Assembly (NCBI GenBank): GCA_030267325.1
Contig: JAJDJS010000012.1
Span: 1 to 60,026 of the forward strand
Length of the DNA: 60,026 nt
Source of the DNA: Desulfosarcina sp. OttesenSCG-928-A07
GTDB lineage: Bacteria; Desulfobacterota; Desulfobacteria; Desulfobacterales; Desulfosarcinaceae
Direction of reading: 5' to 3'
Each line of letters starts with the position of its first letter. Positions within the stretch are counted from its first letter, which is position 1. The position numbers were made by a program, and so were the translations under genes. The notes beneath the pieces were generated by a model. It did not search any database and was not told the origin of the DNA. It was given only the letters and a program-made list of their open reading frames with translations. Positions 45,746 to 55,153 of this stretch are shown in pieces.

Positions 45746-46818
45746 CAAATCCGGTTGCCATTGCGGTTTCAGGTGGCGTGGACTCCCTGGTGGCCGCTTA
45801 TCTGTTAAAACAACACCATGGGGATGTGATCGGCCTGCATTTTCTTACCGGCTATGAAGATCCATCCGAATCACTGGCCGCCGCTGTGGCGGATCGATTC
45901 GCGCAGATGGACATTCCCATCATTATTGTGGACCTGTGTGCGGCTTTCAAAACCCATGTGGTGAACTATTTTGTCGCAGCTTACCGTGGGGGTCAGACGC
46001 CGAATCCCTGTCTGGTGTGCAATGTACGCATAAAATTTGGAGCCCTTCTGGATGCAGCCCAAAAACACGGGGCATCCCGGCTTGCCACCGGACACTATGC
46101 GTGCATCACAAAAGATCCGTGTGGCAGGTATGGGCTGAAAAAAGGAATCGATACAGCCAAGGATCAATCCTATTTTTTGTCCAGATTGACATCGGATCAG
46201 CTTTCCCGCGCCTGTTTTCCGCTGGGAACCTGGACAAAGGGGAGAGTCAGAGCACTGGCTGCGGAAAAAAAACTTTTTCCCGTCACCCGAAAAGAAAGCC
46301 AGGATGTTTGTTTTATCCGGGATGGAAATTATGCGCATTTTCTTGAAAAAGAAGCCGGCATTCCGGCCATTCCCGGTGATATCGTCACTGTCCGCGGCGA
46401 CTTTGTGGGACGGCACAAGGGCCTTTACCACTATACCATCGGCCAGCGGCGGGGAATCAACTGTCCGGCTGCCCGGGCCTATTATGTGATCGACCTTAAC
46501 CCTTTGGAAAATCAATTGATCGTCGGTCACACAGAAGATCTTCAGGCAGCCGGGTGCCAGGTGGCAGATATAAACTGGATCTCCGGTGTCCCGGAAAAAG
46601 CCGTGACCGCTTTGGTCCGCCTTCGCTATCGACATACAGCCGTTCCGGCAACCCTGATGCCCATGGGAGAAAACAGTGCCCAGGTGTGGTTCGATACCCC
46701 TCAAAATGCCGTAACTCCCGGTCAGGCTGCGGTGTTTTACCGGGAAGAGGCGGTTCTGGGCAGCGGATGGATTGTGTCATCCTTCAAAGACCCATGTCCG
46801 GGCAGCGGCCCCAGATGA
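45742..46818 (+). CDS. mnmA: tRNA-specific 2-thiouridylase MnmA
   Basis: The 358-residue PP-loop ATPase thiolates wobble U34 in Lys, Glu and Gln tRNAs. Visible are the PP-loop SGGVDS (10-15), the catalytic Cys90 in TPNPCLVCN, and Cys190 in the ESQDVCFI segment. The order and length match the family. Start (ATGA) overlaps the ferredoxin stop, and its stop overlaps mtaB, so three genes are translationally coupled. A second cysteine three residues after Cys90 (CLVC) is noteworthy, since it can create a cluster-binding or persulfide site. Confidence 0.95.
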   Translation: MTNPVAIAVSGGVDSLVAAYLLKQHHGDVIGLHFLTGYEDPSESLAAAVADRFAQMDIPIIIVDLCAAFKTHVVNYFVAAYRGGQTPNPCLVCNVRIKFGALLDAAQKHGASRLATGHYACITKDPCGRYGLKKGIDTAKDQSYFLSRLTSDQLSRACFPLGTWTKGRVRALAAEKKLFPVTRKESQDVCFIRDGNYAHFLEKEAGIPAIPGDIVTVRGDFVGRHKGLYHYTIGQRRGINCPAARAYYVIDLNPLENQLIVGHTEDLQAAGCQVADINWISGVPEKAVTALVRLRYRHTAVPATLMPMGENSAQVWFDTPQNAVTPGQAAVFYREEAVLGSGWIVSSFKDPCPGSGPR

Positions 46819-48137
46819 CCCAGGATCTCCAGACCCGTCAGCGGGTGCTTGTCAAGACCCTGGGATGCAAGGTTAACCAGTGTGAATCCGAAGCAATTTT
46901 AAGTGCCTTGACAGTACCGGAATCCGGTTTTATACCGGGTGATGCGCACCGTTCGGATGTGGTGATTGTCAACACCTGTGCCGTCACTGCCAGGGCTGCC
47001 ATGCAGAGTCGCCAGACCATCCGCCAGGTCATCCGGAGTCATCCGGACGCTTTTGTTGTGGTGACCGGCTGCCATGCCCAGACATCGCCCGAAACAGTTT
47101 CGGCCATTGACGGTGTGGCCCGGATTGTGAAAAATTCCGATAAACTCCGCATCCCCCACATGCTTCTGGACCAAACGCCGGCCCCGGACACGGCCGGCGA
47201 TGCGTCCTTTATGGGAATTCCCGGTATCGGCCCGGGCAGCCGGACCCGGCCGACCTTGAAAATTCAGGACGGGTGCGATGCCTTTTGCACCTATTGTATT
47301 GTCCCGTATGCACGGGGCAGAAGCCGCAGCATGCCTGTGGATCAGGTGATGGCGGGGCTTTCCCGATTAGCGCAAGCAGGCGCAAAGGAAGTTGTCCTTA
47401 CCGGAATTCATGTGGGCTGTTATGGCCAGGATCTTTCTCCGCCAACCGACTTGGGCACACTGCTTTGCCGTGTGCTGGAAAAAAAAGATATTCCGCAAGT
47501 CCGGCTGAGTTCCATTGAGCCTGCGGAGTTGTCCGATGCCGTCATTGACCTGGCCGCTGCCCCTGGGCCCTTTTCCGGAAAACTCTGTCCGCATTTTCAC
47601 ATTCCCCTCCAAAGCGGGGACAACGACATCTTGGCGCGCATGCACAGGCCCTATTCACGTGAATTTTTTAAAGAACGGGTCCATGCGGTAGTGGCGCGGA
47701 TTCCGGATGCCGCCATTGGTGTGGATGTGCTGGTGGGATTTCCCGGAGAAACAGATGCGGCATTTGACCATACCTATACTTTGATCGAAGCTTTGCCCGT
47801 GGCCTATCTTCATGTTTTTCCCTTTTCACCCCGGAAGGGAACGCCTGCTTTTTCTTTTAAGCCAAAGGTGCCGGAACCGGTGATCAAGGCGCGTTGTGAA
47901 CACCTGCGGCAGTTGGGCGAAAGAAAACGACATGAATTTTATGGCCGGCAGATGGGGAAAACAGTCACGATTCTGGTGGAGGCGGCTCGGGACAAAAAAA
48001 CAGGCCTGCTGAAAGGATTTACAGGTAATTATGTTCCGGTTTGCATGGACGGCCCGGATTTACTTTTCAATACGTTTCAGAATATTTATATAGCCAAAAT
48101 GGCTGACGGCATATTGATCGGACACCAGCGCTTCTGA
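46815..48137 (+). CDS. mtaB: tRNA t6A37 methylthiotransferase MtaB
   Basis: The 440-residue radical-SAM enzyme converts t6A37 to ms2t6A37. The N-terminal UPF0004 domain has cluster cysteines 18, 55 and 86 (LGCKVNQ, NTCAVT, TGCHAQ); the radical-SAM cluster is at 154, 158 and 161 (DGCDAFCTYC); a TRAM-like tail follows (about 370-440). LGCKVNQ points to MtaB rather than MiaB or RimO. ATGA overlap with mnmA decides the start. Confidence 0.94.
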   Translation: MTQDLQTRQRVLVKTLGCKVNQCESEAILSALTVPESGFIPGDAHRSDVVIVNTCAVTARAAMQSRQTIRQVIRSHPDAFVVVTGCHAQTSPETVSAIDGVARIVKNSDKLRIPHMLLDQTPAPDTAGDASFMGIPGIGPGSRTRPTLKIQDGCDAFCTYCIVPYARGRSRSMPVDQVMAGLSRLAQAGAKEVVLTGIHVGCYGQDLSPPTDLGTLLCRVLEKKDIPQVRLSSIEPAELSDAVIDLAAAPGPFSGKLCPHFHIPLQSGDNDILARMHRPYSREFFKERVHAVVARIPDAAIGVDVLVGFPGETDAAFDHTYTLIEALPVAYLHVFPFSPRKGTPAFSFKPKVPEPVIKARCEHLRQLGERKRHEFYGRQMGKTVTILVEAARDKKTGLLKGFTGNYVPVCMDGPDLLFNTFQNIYIAKMADGILIGHQRF

Positions 48138-48170
48138 TCACGGCAACCCCTCAGATCCACATAAAAAAAT

Positions 48171-49415
48171 ATGGATGCCATGAAGGCACAAGAAATTCAG
48201 AATCAGCTCAATACCCTCGCGGTGCTTTTGCACAAAAAGGAATTTCGGTCTGTTGCCAACCTTTGCCGGTCCTTGGGAATGGCGCTCTTGAAGCGAATAT
48301 ACAGTGAGATCCGCGGACAGGTGCCGCCGGTTGTCATGCGTGGTTTTTTGGACCGGGAAGTTGAAATCGGCGGTGAAGTGTCCGACGTTAACAGCTTTGA
48401 TGACAATCAAATGATGCGCCTTTTGGGCTGTGATGATTTCCTTAATGTTCTGCCGGATTATTTGCCGGAGCTGGGCAATCTTTTTGCCGCAACCCATCTT
48501 CCGGCCTTGTGGAAATGGATGGCCGCAGCCTCTGATGATGAGGCTGTTTTGCCGTCAGCACTCAATTTTTTCCACGCATGGCTTGCACTTGCGGCCGAAT
48601 CCATCGGTATTTCCAGCAGTGGTTCCGAATCAGGACCGCAGCCGGGTTCGGTAAAACAGCCGGATTTGGCGCCATGTGCCCCAACCGCCCTGAACATACC
48701 GGTTCACGGAAAGCCCTTCACAGAACCGACCACAGGAATGGCGTTTGTTTTTGTTCCGGGCGGTGAATTTTCCATGGGTGATATCTTTGATGAAGGCGCC
48801 CAGGATGAAAAACCTGTCCATCGGGTGACGCTGAATGACTTTTATATGGCCGCCTGCCCGGTCACCCAGGCCCAGTGGATGCGCCTGATGCCGGAGAATC
48901 CCTCCCGATTTACAGGAGATGCGCATCCGGTGGAGCAGGTTTCCATGAAAGATGTTACGGCATTTATTGAAAAACTCAATCTTACTGCCCCGGCCGGCAT
49001 CCGGTTTGACCTTCCGTCGGAAGCCCAGTGGGAATACGCGGCCCGGAGCGGCGGGCGGGAAGAACGCTATGCCGGTGGGCAGACGCCTGAGCCGGTTGCC
49101 TGGTGTGATGAGGATGATACCGGTGGCCATACAGCGCCGGTTGCAGCCAAGGCCGAAAATGGTCTGGGACTTTTTGATATGAGCGGCAATGTGTGGGAAT
49201 GGTGCAAAGATGTCTACCAATCCGATGCCTATGCCCATCACCGCACAGTTGACCCGGTCTGCCAAAACGGCGGACCAGACCATGTGATCCGTGGCGGCGC
49301 TTGGCATCTGGATGCCTGGAGTGTTCGCTGTGCCCGCAGGTTCAGGTTTGATCCGGATTTTTTTGGGCCATCACTGGGATTTCGATTGGTGATGACCCCC
49401 CTTCCGTTGGAATAA
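48171..49415 (+). CDS. SUMF1/FGE-domain protein
   Basis: The 414-residue protein has a helical N-terminal half (about 1-185, unrecognised) and a C-terminal SUMF1 (formylglycine-generating-enzyme-like) domain: [54 protein letters not shown] and the end [21 protein letters not shown]. Only one cysteine remains in the region of the oxygenase active site, so a true formylglycine-generating activity is doubtful; many bacterial SUMF1 domains are non-enzymatic or sulfoxide-synthase-like. No strong ribosome site precedes the ATG. Gene order suggests loose coupling to the sugar-nucleotide genes downstream (gap 10 bases). Confidence 0.83.
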   Translation: MDAMKAQEIQNQLNTLAVLLHKKEFRSVANLCRSLGMALLKRIYSEIRGQVPPVVMRGFLDREVEIGGEVSDVNSFDDNQMMRLLGCDDFLNVLPDYLPELGNLFAATHLPALWKWMAAASDDEAVLPSALNFFHAWLALAAESIGISSSGSESGPQPGSVKQPDLAPCAPTALNIPVHGKPFTEPTTGMAFVFVPGGEFSMGDIFDEGAQDEKPVHRVTLNDFYMAACPVTQAQWMRLMPENPSRFTGDAHPVEQVSMKDVTAFIEKLNLTAPAGIRFDLPSEAQWEYAARSGGREERYAGGQTPEPVAWCDEDDTGGHTAPVAAKAENGLGLFDMSGNVWEWCKDVYQSDAYAHHRTVDPVCQNGGPDHVIRGGAWHLDAWSVRCARRFRFDPDFFGPSLGFRLVMTPLPLE

Positions 49416-49425
49416 GGAAAAGATC

Positions 49426-50454
49426 ATGCTTCTGGATTACACTACCGCACTGGTGACCGGTGCTGCCGGTTTTATCGGATTTTATCTTTCAAAACGGCTT
49501 CTTGAGGATGGATATCACGTCGTGGGCGTGGATAATCTCAATGCGTATTATGATCCCCAAATCAAATTGCGCCGACTTGAGATGTTGAACGCATATCCCC
49601 GATTCTCCTTTTTTAAGGAAGATCTCGCAGACAAAGCAGCCATTGAGCAAATTTTCAAATCCGTTTCCATTGATGTGGTGGTGAATCTGGCGGCCCAGGC
49701 AGGGGTACGGTATTCTCTCACCAATCCGCATGCCTATGTGGATTCCAATCTGGTGGGATTTGTCAATATATTGGAATGCTGCCGCCATCGTGGCGTGAAA
49801 CACTTGGTTTTTGCCTCTTCCAGTTCGGTCTATGGCGCCAATACCCATATGCCGTTTTCAGTGCATCAGAATGTGGACCATCCGGTTTCCTTGTATGCGG
49901 CTTCCAAAAAGGCCAATGAATTGATGGCCCATGCCTACAGTCATCTGTTTGGTCTGCCCTGTACGGGCCTCCGGTTTTTTACGGTTTACGGTCCCTGGGG
50001 CCGGCCTGATATGGCACTGTTTTTGTTTACCCGGGCCATTTTTGAAGGTCGCCCCATTGATGTTTTTAATCACGGAAAAATGAAGCGGGATTTTACCTAT
50101 ATTGATGATATTGTCGAAGGCGTTGTACGGGTGATGAAGACCATTCCAGAACCCAATCCCAAGTGGTCCGGTGACGCGCCCGATCCCGGAACGTCCTATG
50201 GGCATTACCGGATTTACAATATTGGTAACAATCAGCCGGTTACGCTGCTTGAATTTATTGCAGCCATTGAAGCCGTCATCGGCAAAAAGGCCATTAAGAA
50301 TTTTATGGATCTTCAGCCCGGCGATGTCCCGGAAACCTTTGCCGATGTGGAGGATCTGATTCAGGATATGGGATTTAAGCCTTCCACGCCCATTTCAGTG
50401 GGCATTGAAAAGTTTGTGGCATGGTACCGGGAGTATTACGGCATCAGCATATAA
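49426..50454 (+). CDS. UDP-glucuronate 4-epimerase-like SDR
   Basis: The 342-residue extended short-chain dehydrogenase/reductase has the NAD loop [21 protein letters not shown] and the catalytic YxxxK ([13 protein letters not shown]). [21 protein letters not shown] and the C-terminal [15 protein letters not shown] are typical of UDP-glucuronate 4-epimerases, which give UDP-galacturonate for capsule or LPS. AAGGAAAAG precedes the ATG. With the UDP-glucose dehydrogenase next door a complete route UDP-Glc to UDP-GalA is encoded. Confidence 0.9.
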   Translation: MLLDYTTALVTGAAGFIGFYLSKRLLEDGYHVVGVDNLNAYYDPQIKLRRLEMLNAYPRFSFFKEDLADKAAIEQIFKSVSIDVVVNLAAQAGVRYSLTNPHAYVDSNLVGFVNILECCRHRGVKHLVFASSSSVYGANTHMPFSVHQNVDHPVSLYAASKKANELMAHAYSHLFGLPCTGLRFFTVYGPWGRPDMALFLFTRAIFEGRPIDVFNHGKMKRDFTYIDDIVEGVVRVMKTIPEPNPKWSGDAPDPGTSYGHYRIYNIGNNQPVTLLEFIAAIEAVIGKKAIKNFMDLQPGDVPETFADVEDLIQDMGFKPSTPISVGIEKFVAWYREYYGISI

Positions 50455-50599
50455 GGATCTTCGCCTCTATCGCAATTGCTGGGCATGTGGGGTGATCTTC
50501 GTGCATCTGTTGTTTCGGATTTGCCATTCCTTATCTGTCTTGCTGTATTGATGACACTTTCCCCATGAATATTTTCAAAAAGTAAAAAGGGTGCTCAAC

Positions 50600-51940
50600 G
50601 TGAATATCTGCATTATCGGAACCGGTTATGTCGGGTTGGTCGCTGCTGCCTGTTTTTCGGAAATGGGAAACCATGTGACCTGTGTCGACGTGAATTCGTC
50701 CATTATTGATCGCCTGAATGAAGGGAAAATTCATATTTTTGAGCCTGGCTTGGAACCGATGGTTTCCCGGAACGCAGCAGAAGGGCGACTGAAGTTCAGT
50801 ACAGAGCTGGCAGAAGGTCTGCAAGATGCGATGTTTGTTTTCAGTTGTGTGGGAACGCCTTCAAAATCGGACGGTTCCTGCGATCTGACCTATGTGGATC
50901 GTGTGGCCACACAGATCGGGCAGACGATTTCCGACTATAAAATTGTCGTTAATAAATCAACGGTTCCGGTTGGAACAGCGGACCGGGTAAAATCCATCAT
51001 CCAAAAAGAGCTGCACAAGAGACAGGTCTCCATTGAATTTGATGTGGTGTCCAATCCGGAATTTCTCAAAGAGGGTGACGCGGTCAATGACTTTATGAAA
51101 CCGGACCGGGTAATTGTGGGGACAGACAATATTCGTACGGCAAAATTGCTTGAGGAACTTTATGCGCCGTTTGCCAGAAGCCGGGATAAAATGATTGTTA
51201 TGGGGATTCGCAGTGCGGAGGTAACCAAGTATGCGGCCAATTGTATGCTGGCTACAAAGATTTCCTTTATCAACGAGATCGCCAACATCTGTGAATGTGT
51301 GGGCGCAGATGTGCGTGATGTGCGGGCGGGGATTGGATCAGATACGCGAATCGGATACCATTTTATTTATCCGGGCGTCGGATATGGGGGCTCTTGTTTT
51401 CCCAAGGATGTTCGGGCATTGATCCATACGGCAAAAGACTGTGGATGCGTGGCAACGCTGGTGGAGTCGGTGGACGCGGTGAATACGCGCCAGAAGCAGA
51501 TGCTTGGAGAAAAAATAATCAATTTTTTTTCGCAAATGGGCGGTGTTAAGGGAAAAACACTTGCCATGTGGGGACTTTCCTTTAAGGCTAATACTGATGA
51601 TATGCGGGAGTCTGCAGCCCTTGACATTATTCGCGTGTTGACGTCCGCGGGAATGCACATCAACGCCTACGATCCTGTTGCCGGCGATAATGCCAGAGAA
51701 CTTTTGAAAGATAACCCTGCTGTTCGTGTGATGGACGATCAATACGATCCAGTTGACGGCGCAGATGCACTGGCAGTGGTCACAGACTGGAATCAGTTCA
51801 GAAATCCGGACTTTGACCGCATTAAACACATGCTGATCTTGCCGGTTATTTTTGATGGCAGAAATCTTTTTTCCCGGAATGTGATGAAGGAAATGGGATT
51901 TTCTTATATCAGTGTGGGCCGGCAGCCGGTTATCCTGTGA
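50600..51940 (+). CDS. ugd: UDP-glucose 6-dehydrogenase
   Basis: The 446-residue enzyme oxidises UDP-glucose to UDP-glucuronate in two NAD-dependent steps. The N-terminal GTGYVGLVAAACFSEMG, the KSTVPVG segment, the catalytic cysteine region YPGVGYGGSCFPKDVRALI and the C-terminal MWGLSFKANTDDMRESAA are clear. A GTG at 50600 with AAAAAGG nine bases upstream gives the usual MNICIIGTGYVG start; a GTG three codons earlier (50591) is an alternative. Confidence 0.95.
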   Translation: MNICIIGTGYVGLVAAACFSEMGNHVTCVDVNSSIIDRLNEGKIHIFEPGLEPMVSRNAAEGRLKFSTELAEGLQDAMFVFSCVGTPSKSDGSCDLTYVDRVATQIGQTISDYKIVVNKSTVPVGTADRVKSIIQKELHKRQVSIEFDVVSNPEFLKEGDAVNDFMKPDRVIVGTDNIRTAKLLEELYAPFARSRDKMIVMGIRSAEVTKYAANCMLATKISFINEIANICECVGADVRDVRAGIGSDTRIGYHFIYPGVGYGGSCFPKDVRALIHTAKDCGCVATLVESVDAVNTRQKQMLGEKIINFFSQMGGVKGKTLAMWGLSFKANTDDMRESAALDIIRVLTSAGMHINAYDPVAGDNARELLKDNPAVRVMDDQYDPVDGADALAVVTDWNQFRNPDFDRIKHMLILPVIFDGRNLFSRNVMKEMGFSYISVGRQPVIL

Positions 51941-51992
51941 TTCATCTGTCCGTGTTCCTGCTGGATCCCTATGTCGGATGGTTTTCTCTTTT

Positions 51993-52730
51993 TCAATTGT
52001 TTTCGTTTTCAGAAGAGCCGGGACAATATGCTTTGAACCACTGAACAGTGTCATGGGTATACTGTTTTTGATGTATTTCGTCGGTGATGCGATGATCTCC
52101 GTTTCTCAGGATCAGCAGCTTTTTGGGTTCACAGGAAAGTTTGTAAATAAGATGGGCATTTTGAACCGGCACCGTTTCATCCTCATCGCCATGGATGACC
52201 AGAATATGATGGATGTTATGGAGGTCATCGGTGATGTCAAAATGAAGCCCATTTTGGCGGAATTCGGTTTTTAAGGATTCTGGTGAGTGCTCCGGCAGAT
52301 GGATGGCCTGGCGTTGAACAGGTGCGGCAAGGGTGACAATGGAAAAGGGTTGAATTCGGCTTGCTGCGGAAAGGCACACGGTCCCGCCCAGGCTGCTGCC
52401 GAACAGGCCGATGGGAATGTCTTCCCGGTCCATGATGGCCGGGAGCTCTCGAACAACCGCCAGAAGGTCTGTGGTACGGCCTTCCAGCGTCGTGTCTGTC
52501 TCGAAATCGCCCTCGCTTTCGCCGCATCCTCGATGATCAAACCGAAAATAGGCCATTTCTTTTTCCGCACACTGGCGTGCCAGATCAATTTGTTTGGGGG
52601 ACGTTTTGTCCGCCATCAGACCATGGCACCCCACAATGAGGGCAAGTGGCGTACAGGATGGCAAATGCAGGATTCCGGACAGGATCAAGCCGTCCGCATC
52701 AACAGATACGTTTCGCGTGGTTGTTTTCAT
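51993..52730 (-). CDS. Alpha/beta hydrolase
   Basis: The 245-residue serine-hydrolase-fold protein has the nucleophile elbow GSSLGG (GLFGSSLGGTVCL), the acid HGDEDETVP and the final histidine in NGDHRIT. FRFDHRGCGESEGDF is the oxyanion-side segment. It could be an esterase or thioesterase; the substrate is unknown. It converges with ugd and lies upstream-adjacent to selC on the same strand. Confidence 0.87.
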   Translation of the reverse strand: MKTTTRNVSVDADGLILSGILHLPSCTPLALIVGCHGLMADKTSPKQIDLARQCAEKEMAYFRFDHRGCGESEGDFETDTTLEGRTTDLLAVVRELPAIMDREDIPIGLFGSSLGGTVCLSAASRIQPFSIVTLAAPVQRQAIHLPEHSPESLKTEFRQNGLHFDITDDLHNIHHILVIHGDEDETVPVQNAHLIYKLSCEPKKLLILRNGDHRITDEIHQKQYTHDTVQWFKAYCPGSSENENN

Positions 52731-52837
52731 AGAGCATCATTTTAAATAAAATCATCGTGTTGAATTCAGATGGACGATGGAGTATAAGACGCATTTTGAA
52801 GAGAAAAGAAAAGACGATGGGAAGAAGACTAAAATGG

Positions 52838-52932
52838 CGGAAGTGCATGGGAATCGAACCCACCCGGGACGGTATTAGCGCCCCACACCGGATTTGAAGT
52901 CCGGGAGCCTCACCAGTAAGCTGCGCACTTCC
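52838..52932 (-). tRNA. selC: Selenocysteine tRNA (anticodon UCA)
   Basis: A 95-base tRNA on the minus strand with an 8-bp acceptor stem (GGAAGTGC with GCACTTCC), anticodon stem-loop GGA-CTTCAAA-TCC with anticodon TCA, a long variable arm, T loop TTCGATT, G discriminator and encoded CCA at 52835-52837. The length, 8-bp acceptor and TCA anticodon are diagnostic for tRNA-Sec. The genome must therefore encode selenoproteins and SelA/SelB elsewhere; no in-frame TGA gene was found in this window. Confidence 0.97.
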
Positions 52933-52948
52933 ATCATCAGCTGATCCC

Positions 52949-52976
52949 TCTACACGGGAAAATGTGTGCCTGTCAA
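52949..52976 (-). promoter_or_regulatory. Promoter of selC
   Basis: Minus-strand TTGACA (52971-52976) and TGTAGA (52949-52954) separated by 16 bases, giving a start about 10 bases before the mature 5' end. Flanking 52731-52834 and 52977-53106 hold no other recognised element. Confidence 0.55.
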
Positions 52977-53106
52977 TGGTTTTATAGGTATTGGGGCTCT
53001 GATTTTCCGGCTGTTTTGCCATGTGCGGTGAGATTTTCGTTTCTGGGCATTGCCGGATTAGGACAGGTGGCAGGAAAGACAAAAAAGATCGGCTCGGGTA
53101 ATTTCA

Positions 53107-53580
53107 ATGTGCGCCTTGAATCCCTTAAAAGAAAAAGCAATTGTGTTTCTGGCCACCGGCGGTTTGATCGGATATGCGCCCAAAGCGCCGGGAACGTTTG
53201 GTTCTCTTTCTGCTTTGCCCTTGTGTTTGGGGTTGGCCTTGCTGCCATGGAAAACCGCAACCCTCCTTATTGTTGCGCTGACACTGGTTTCGGTGTGGAT
53301 TTCAGGCGCGGCGGCAACCCTTCTGGGTGAAAAAGATCCCAAATCCGTTGTGATTGATGAAATCTGGGGGATGGCAATCGCCCTGACCGGTCTTCCGTTT
53401 ACGTTTCCAGTTGTGTTTTTCGGTTTTCTGGGGTTTCGTTTTTTTGATATTCTAAAGCCTTTTCCGATCCGATGGATTGATAAAAAACTTTCCGGAGGAT
53501 GGGGGATCATGCTGGACGATGTTTTGGCGGGAATCTTTACAAACATTCTGATCCGTGCGGGGATGTATCTGTTTTTCTGA
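53107..53580 (+). CDS. pgpA: Phosphatidylglycerophosphatase A
   Basis: The 157-residue membrane protein matches PgpA: early GYAPKAPGTFGSL, then VIDEIWGMAIAL and the late FDILKPFPIRWIDKKLSGGWGIMLDDVLAGI. It dephosphorylates phosphatidylglycerol phosphate, supplying phosphatidylglycerol. About three transmembrane segments. The ATG is poorly served by a ribosome site, but the conserved block begins soon after. Confidence 0.94.
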   Translation: MCALNPLKEKAIVFLATGGLIGYAPKAPGTFGSLSALPLCLGLALLPWKTATLLIVALTLVSVWISGAAATLLGEKDPKSVVIDEIWGMAIALTGLPFTFPVVFFGFLGFRFFDILKPFPIRWIDKKLSGGWGIMLDDVLAGIFTNILIRAGMYLFF

Positions 53581-53736
53581 CACATCATCAGAAATATGGG
53601 TGTGTTTTTCCGTTTTTGTCCAATGGGGCATTTTTGTCTGTGAATATGGGGTTGGGATGAGCCACCGAAAGGATAGTTGGAACGATTGAAAAAAACACAT
53701 CCATCCACCGATATTGTGCATAATGAGGCGGAAGCG

Positions 53737-54348
53737 ATGCCGTCTGATCACAAAAAGGGAAAACTGCGGGAAAATGTTGAAGCCATCCTGATTGCGGTGG
53801 TGCTGGCCCTGTTCATACGCGCCTTTGTTGTCCAGGCTTTTAAAATCCCGTCCGGTTCGATGGAAGACACGCTTTTGATCGGCGATCACATTCTGGTCAA
53901 CAAGTTCATTTACGGGGTGAAACTGCCTTTTGTCAGCAAGCCGGTTCTTCCCGTCAAACCGATTCTTCGGGATGATATTATTGTTTTTGAATTTCCTGAA
54001 GATCCCAGAAAAGATTTTATCAAGCGCGTCATCGGACTGCCCGGAGATCAGGTTGAAATCCGAAACAAGGTCGTATTTGTTAATTCTGAGCAAGTTGAAA
54101 ACGTCTATGCCATGTTCAAGCGCCCCCATACCGCTATCCCACAACCCGGGGACAATATGGCGCCCGTTACGGTTCCCGAAGGAAAACTGTTTGTCATGGG
54201 CGATAATCGGGATTTTTCATATGACAGCCGTTTCTGGGGATTTGTGGATGCGTCGGCGGTTAAGGGAAAAGCCTTTATTGTTTACTGGTCATGGGACGGG
54301 CAGGAGGTTGGTGTCCGGTGGGACCGGTTGGGTCATATGCTGAAATAA
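53737..54348 (+). CDS. lepB: Signal peptidase I
   Basis: The 203-residue membrane serine protease removes Sec and Tat signal peptides. The N-terminal helix (EAILIAVVLALFIRAFVVQAFKIP) leads to the catalytic Ser41 (SGSME); the lysine base is Lys96 (FIKRVIGLPGD); the GDNRDFSYDSRFWG box is intact. The ATG at 53737, spaced after GAGG, gives the normal short cytoplasmic N terminus; TTG starts at 53677 or 53686 with AAAGGA would add about 20 residues. It lies between pgpA and the pilin gene. Confidence 0.95.
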   Translation: MPSDHKKGKLRENVEAILIAVVLALFIRAFVVQAFKIPSGSMEDTLLIGDHILVNKFIYGVKLPFVSKPVLPVKPILRDDIIVFEFPEDPRKDFIKRVIGLPGDQVEIRNKVVFVNSEQVENVYAMFKRPHTAIPQPGDNMAPVTVPEGKLFVMGDNRDFSYDSRFWGFVDASAVKGKAFIVYWSWDGQEVGVRWDRLGHMLK

Positions 54349-54363
54349 AAAATGAGCTGAACA

Positions 54364-54391
54364 GATTCCAAAAACGAATCCTTATTTTTTT
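54364..54391 (+). terminator. Weak terminator after lepB
   Basis: GATTC/GAATC five-base stem followed by CTTATTTTTTT. Short stem, long T run. Confidence 0.35.
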
Positions 54392-54411
54392 AAAATGGAT
54401 TTTGTTTTGTG

Positions 54412-54427
54412 TGGCATGAGCAAGGCT
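54412..54427 (+). promoter_or_regulatory. Candidate sigma54 promoter of the pilin gene
   Basis: TGGCATG-N4-AGGCT keeps the invariant GG (-24) and GC (-12) at correct spacing. It lies about 98 bases upstream of the pilin start. Type IV pilin genes are often sigma54-dependent (PilR), which supports the assignment. Confidence 0.45.
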
Positions 54428-54524
54428 TTCTGTAAAAACAAAAAATGAAAAACATGTTGTGCCGGCAGTCAAAGCTGATTTTTGTGCCCTACACCATTGA
54501 TTCATCCTTACAAGGAGGTTTGCC

Positions 54525-54971
54525 GTGATCAAAAAACTGGATAACAAAGGTTTTACGCTGATCGAACTGATGATTGTCATCGCCATCATCGGGATTCTGG
54601 CGGCCATCGCCATCCCCAACTTTGTAGCGTACAGGAACAAGGCGTTTTGTACAGCAGCGGAAAGTGATGCCAGTACAATTATGGTGGAAATCGCCAACTA
54701 CTTTCTCATTCCAAGCAATACCACTGTATCCACCGCCAATTTGACGAATTTCAGTGATGCGCTGGGCGCTACGATGTCCAATAAAAATACCTGGGAAGTC
54801 ACAACACAGGGTGCGGGCACAGATGCAGAATACATTGTGGTGACCGTGACCGATGCAACAAAGCGGTGCCCGTCGAAATACAGGAGTGCAAAATCCAGTC
54901 AAGTAGATCCCAAAGCATATTGGAATGATAACAATCAATTCATCAAGGTGACGAATAGCCAGGGATCTTAG
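54525..54971 (+). CDS. Type IV pilin
   Basis: The 148-residue prepilin has a short basic leader (MIKKLDNKG), the PilD cleavage site G9|F10, methylatable Phe1, Glu5 and the hydrophobic stalk FTLIELMIVIAIIGILAAIAIP. The mature globular part contains exactly two cysteines (Cys42 and Cys115 of the precursor), suited to a disulfide, and a Ser/Thr/Asn-rich stretch (63-77) with N-x-S/T sequons. GTG start after AAGGAGG. It is longer than the roughly 60-residue conductive Geobacter pilin. The following genes encode disulfide-forming and glycosyltransferase enzymes. Confidence 0.95.
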   Translation: MIKKLDNKGFTLIELMIVIAIIGILAAIAIPNFVAYRNKAFCTAAESDASTIMVEIANYFLIPSNTTVSTANLTNFSDALGATMSNKNTWEVTTQGAGTDAEYIVVTVTDATKRCPSKYRSAKSSQVDPKAYWNDNNQFIKVTNSQGS

Positions 54972-55153
54972 ACAGCGCGACCTCGATACATATAACAATG
55001 TGAATTTATTGCGTATAAATCCATGTCGGTTTGTTGTGATCAAATCATTTCGAGCTGTTACCCATTCAAGACAACCCCATCTCATGGGTTGATCCTGCCC
55101 GCCATAGACGGGTACACTGTTAAGCGCGTCAATGCCGAAACAGAGATGCTCCG

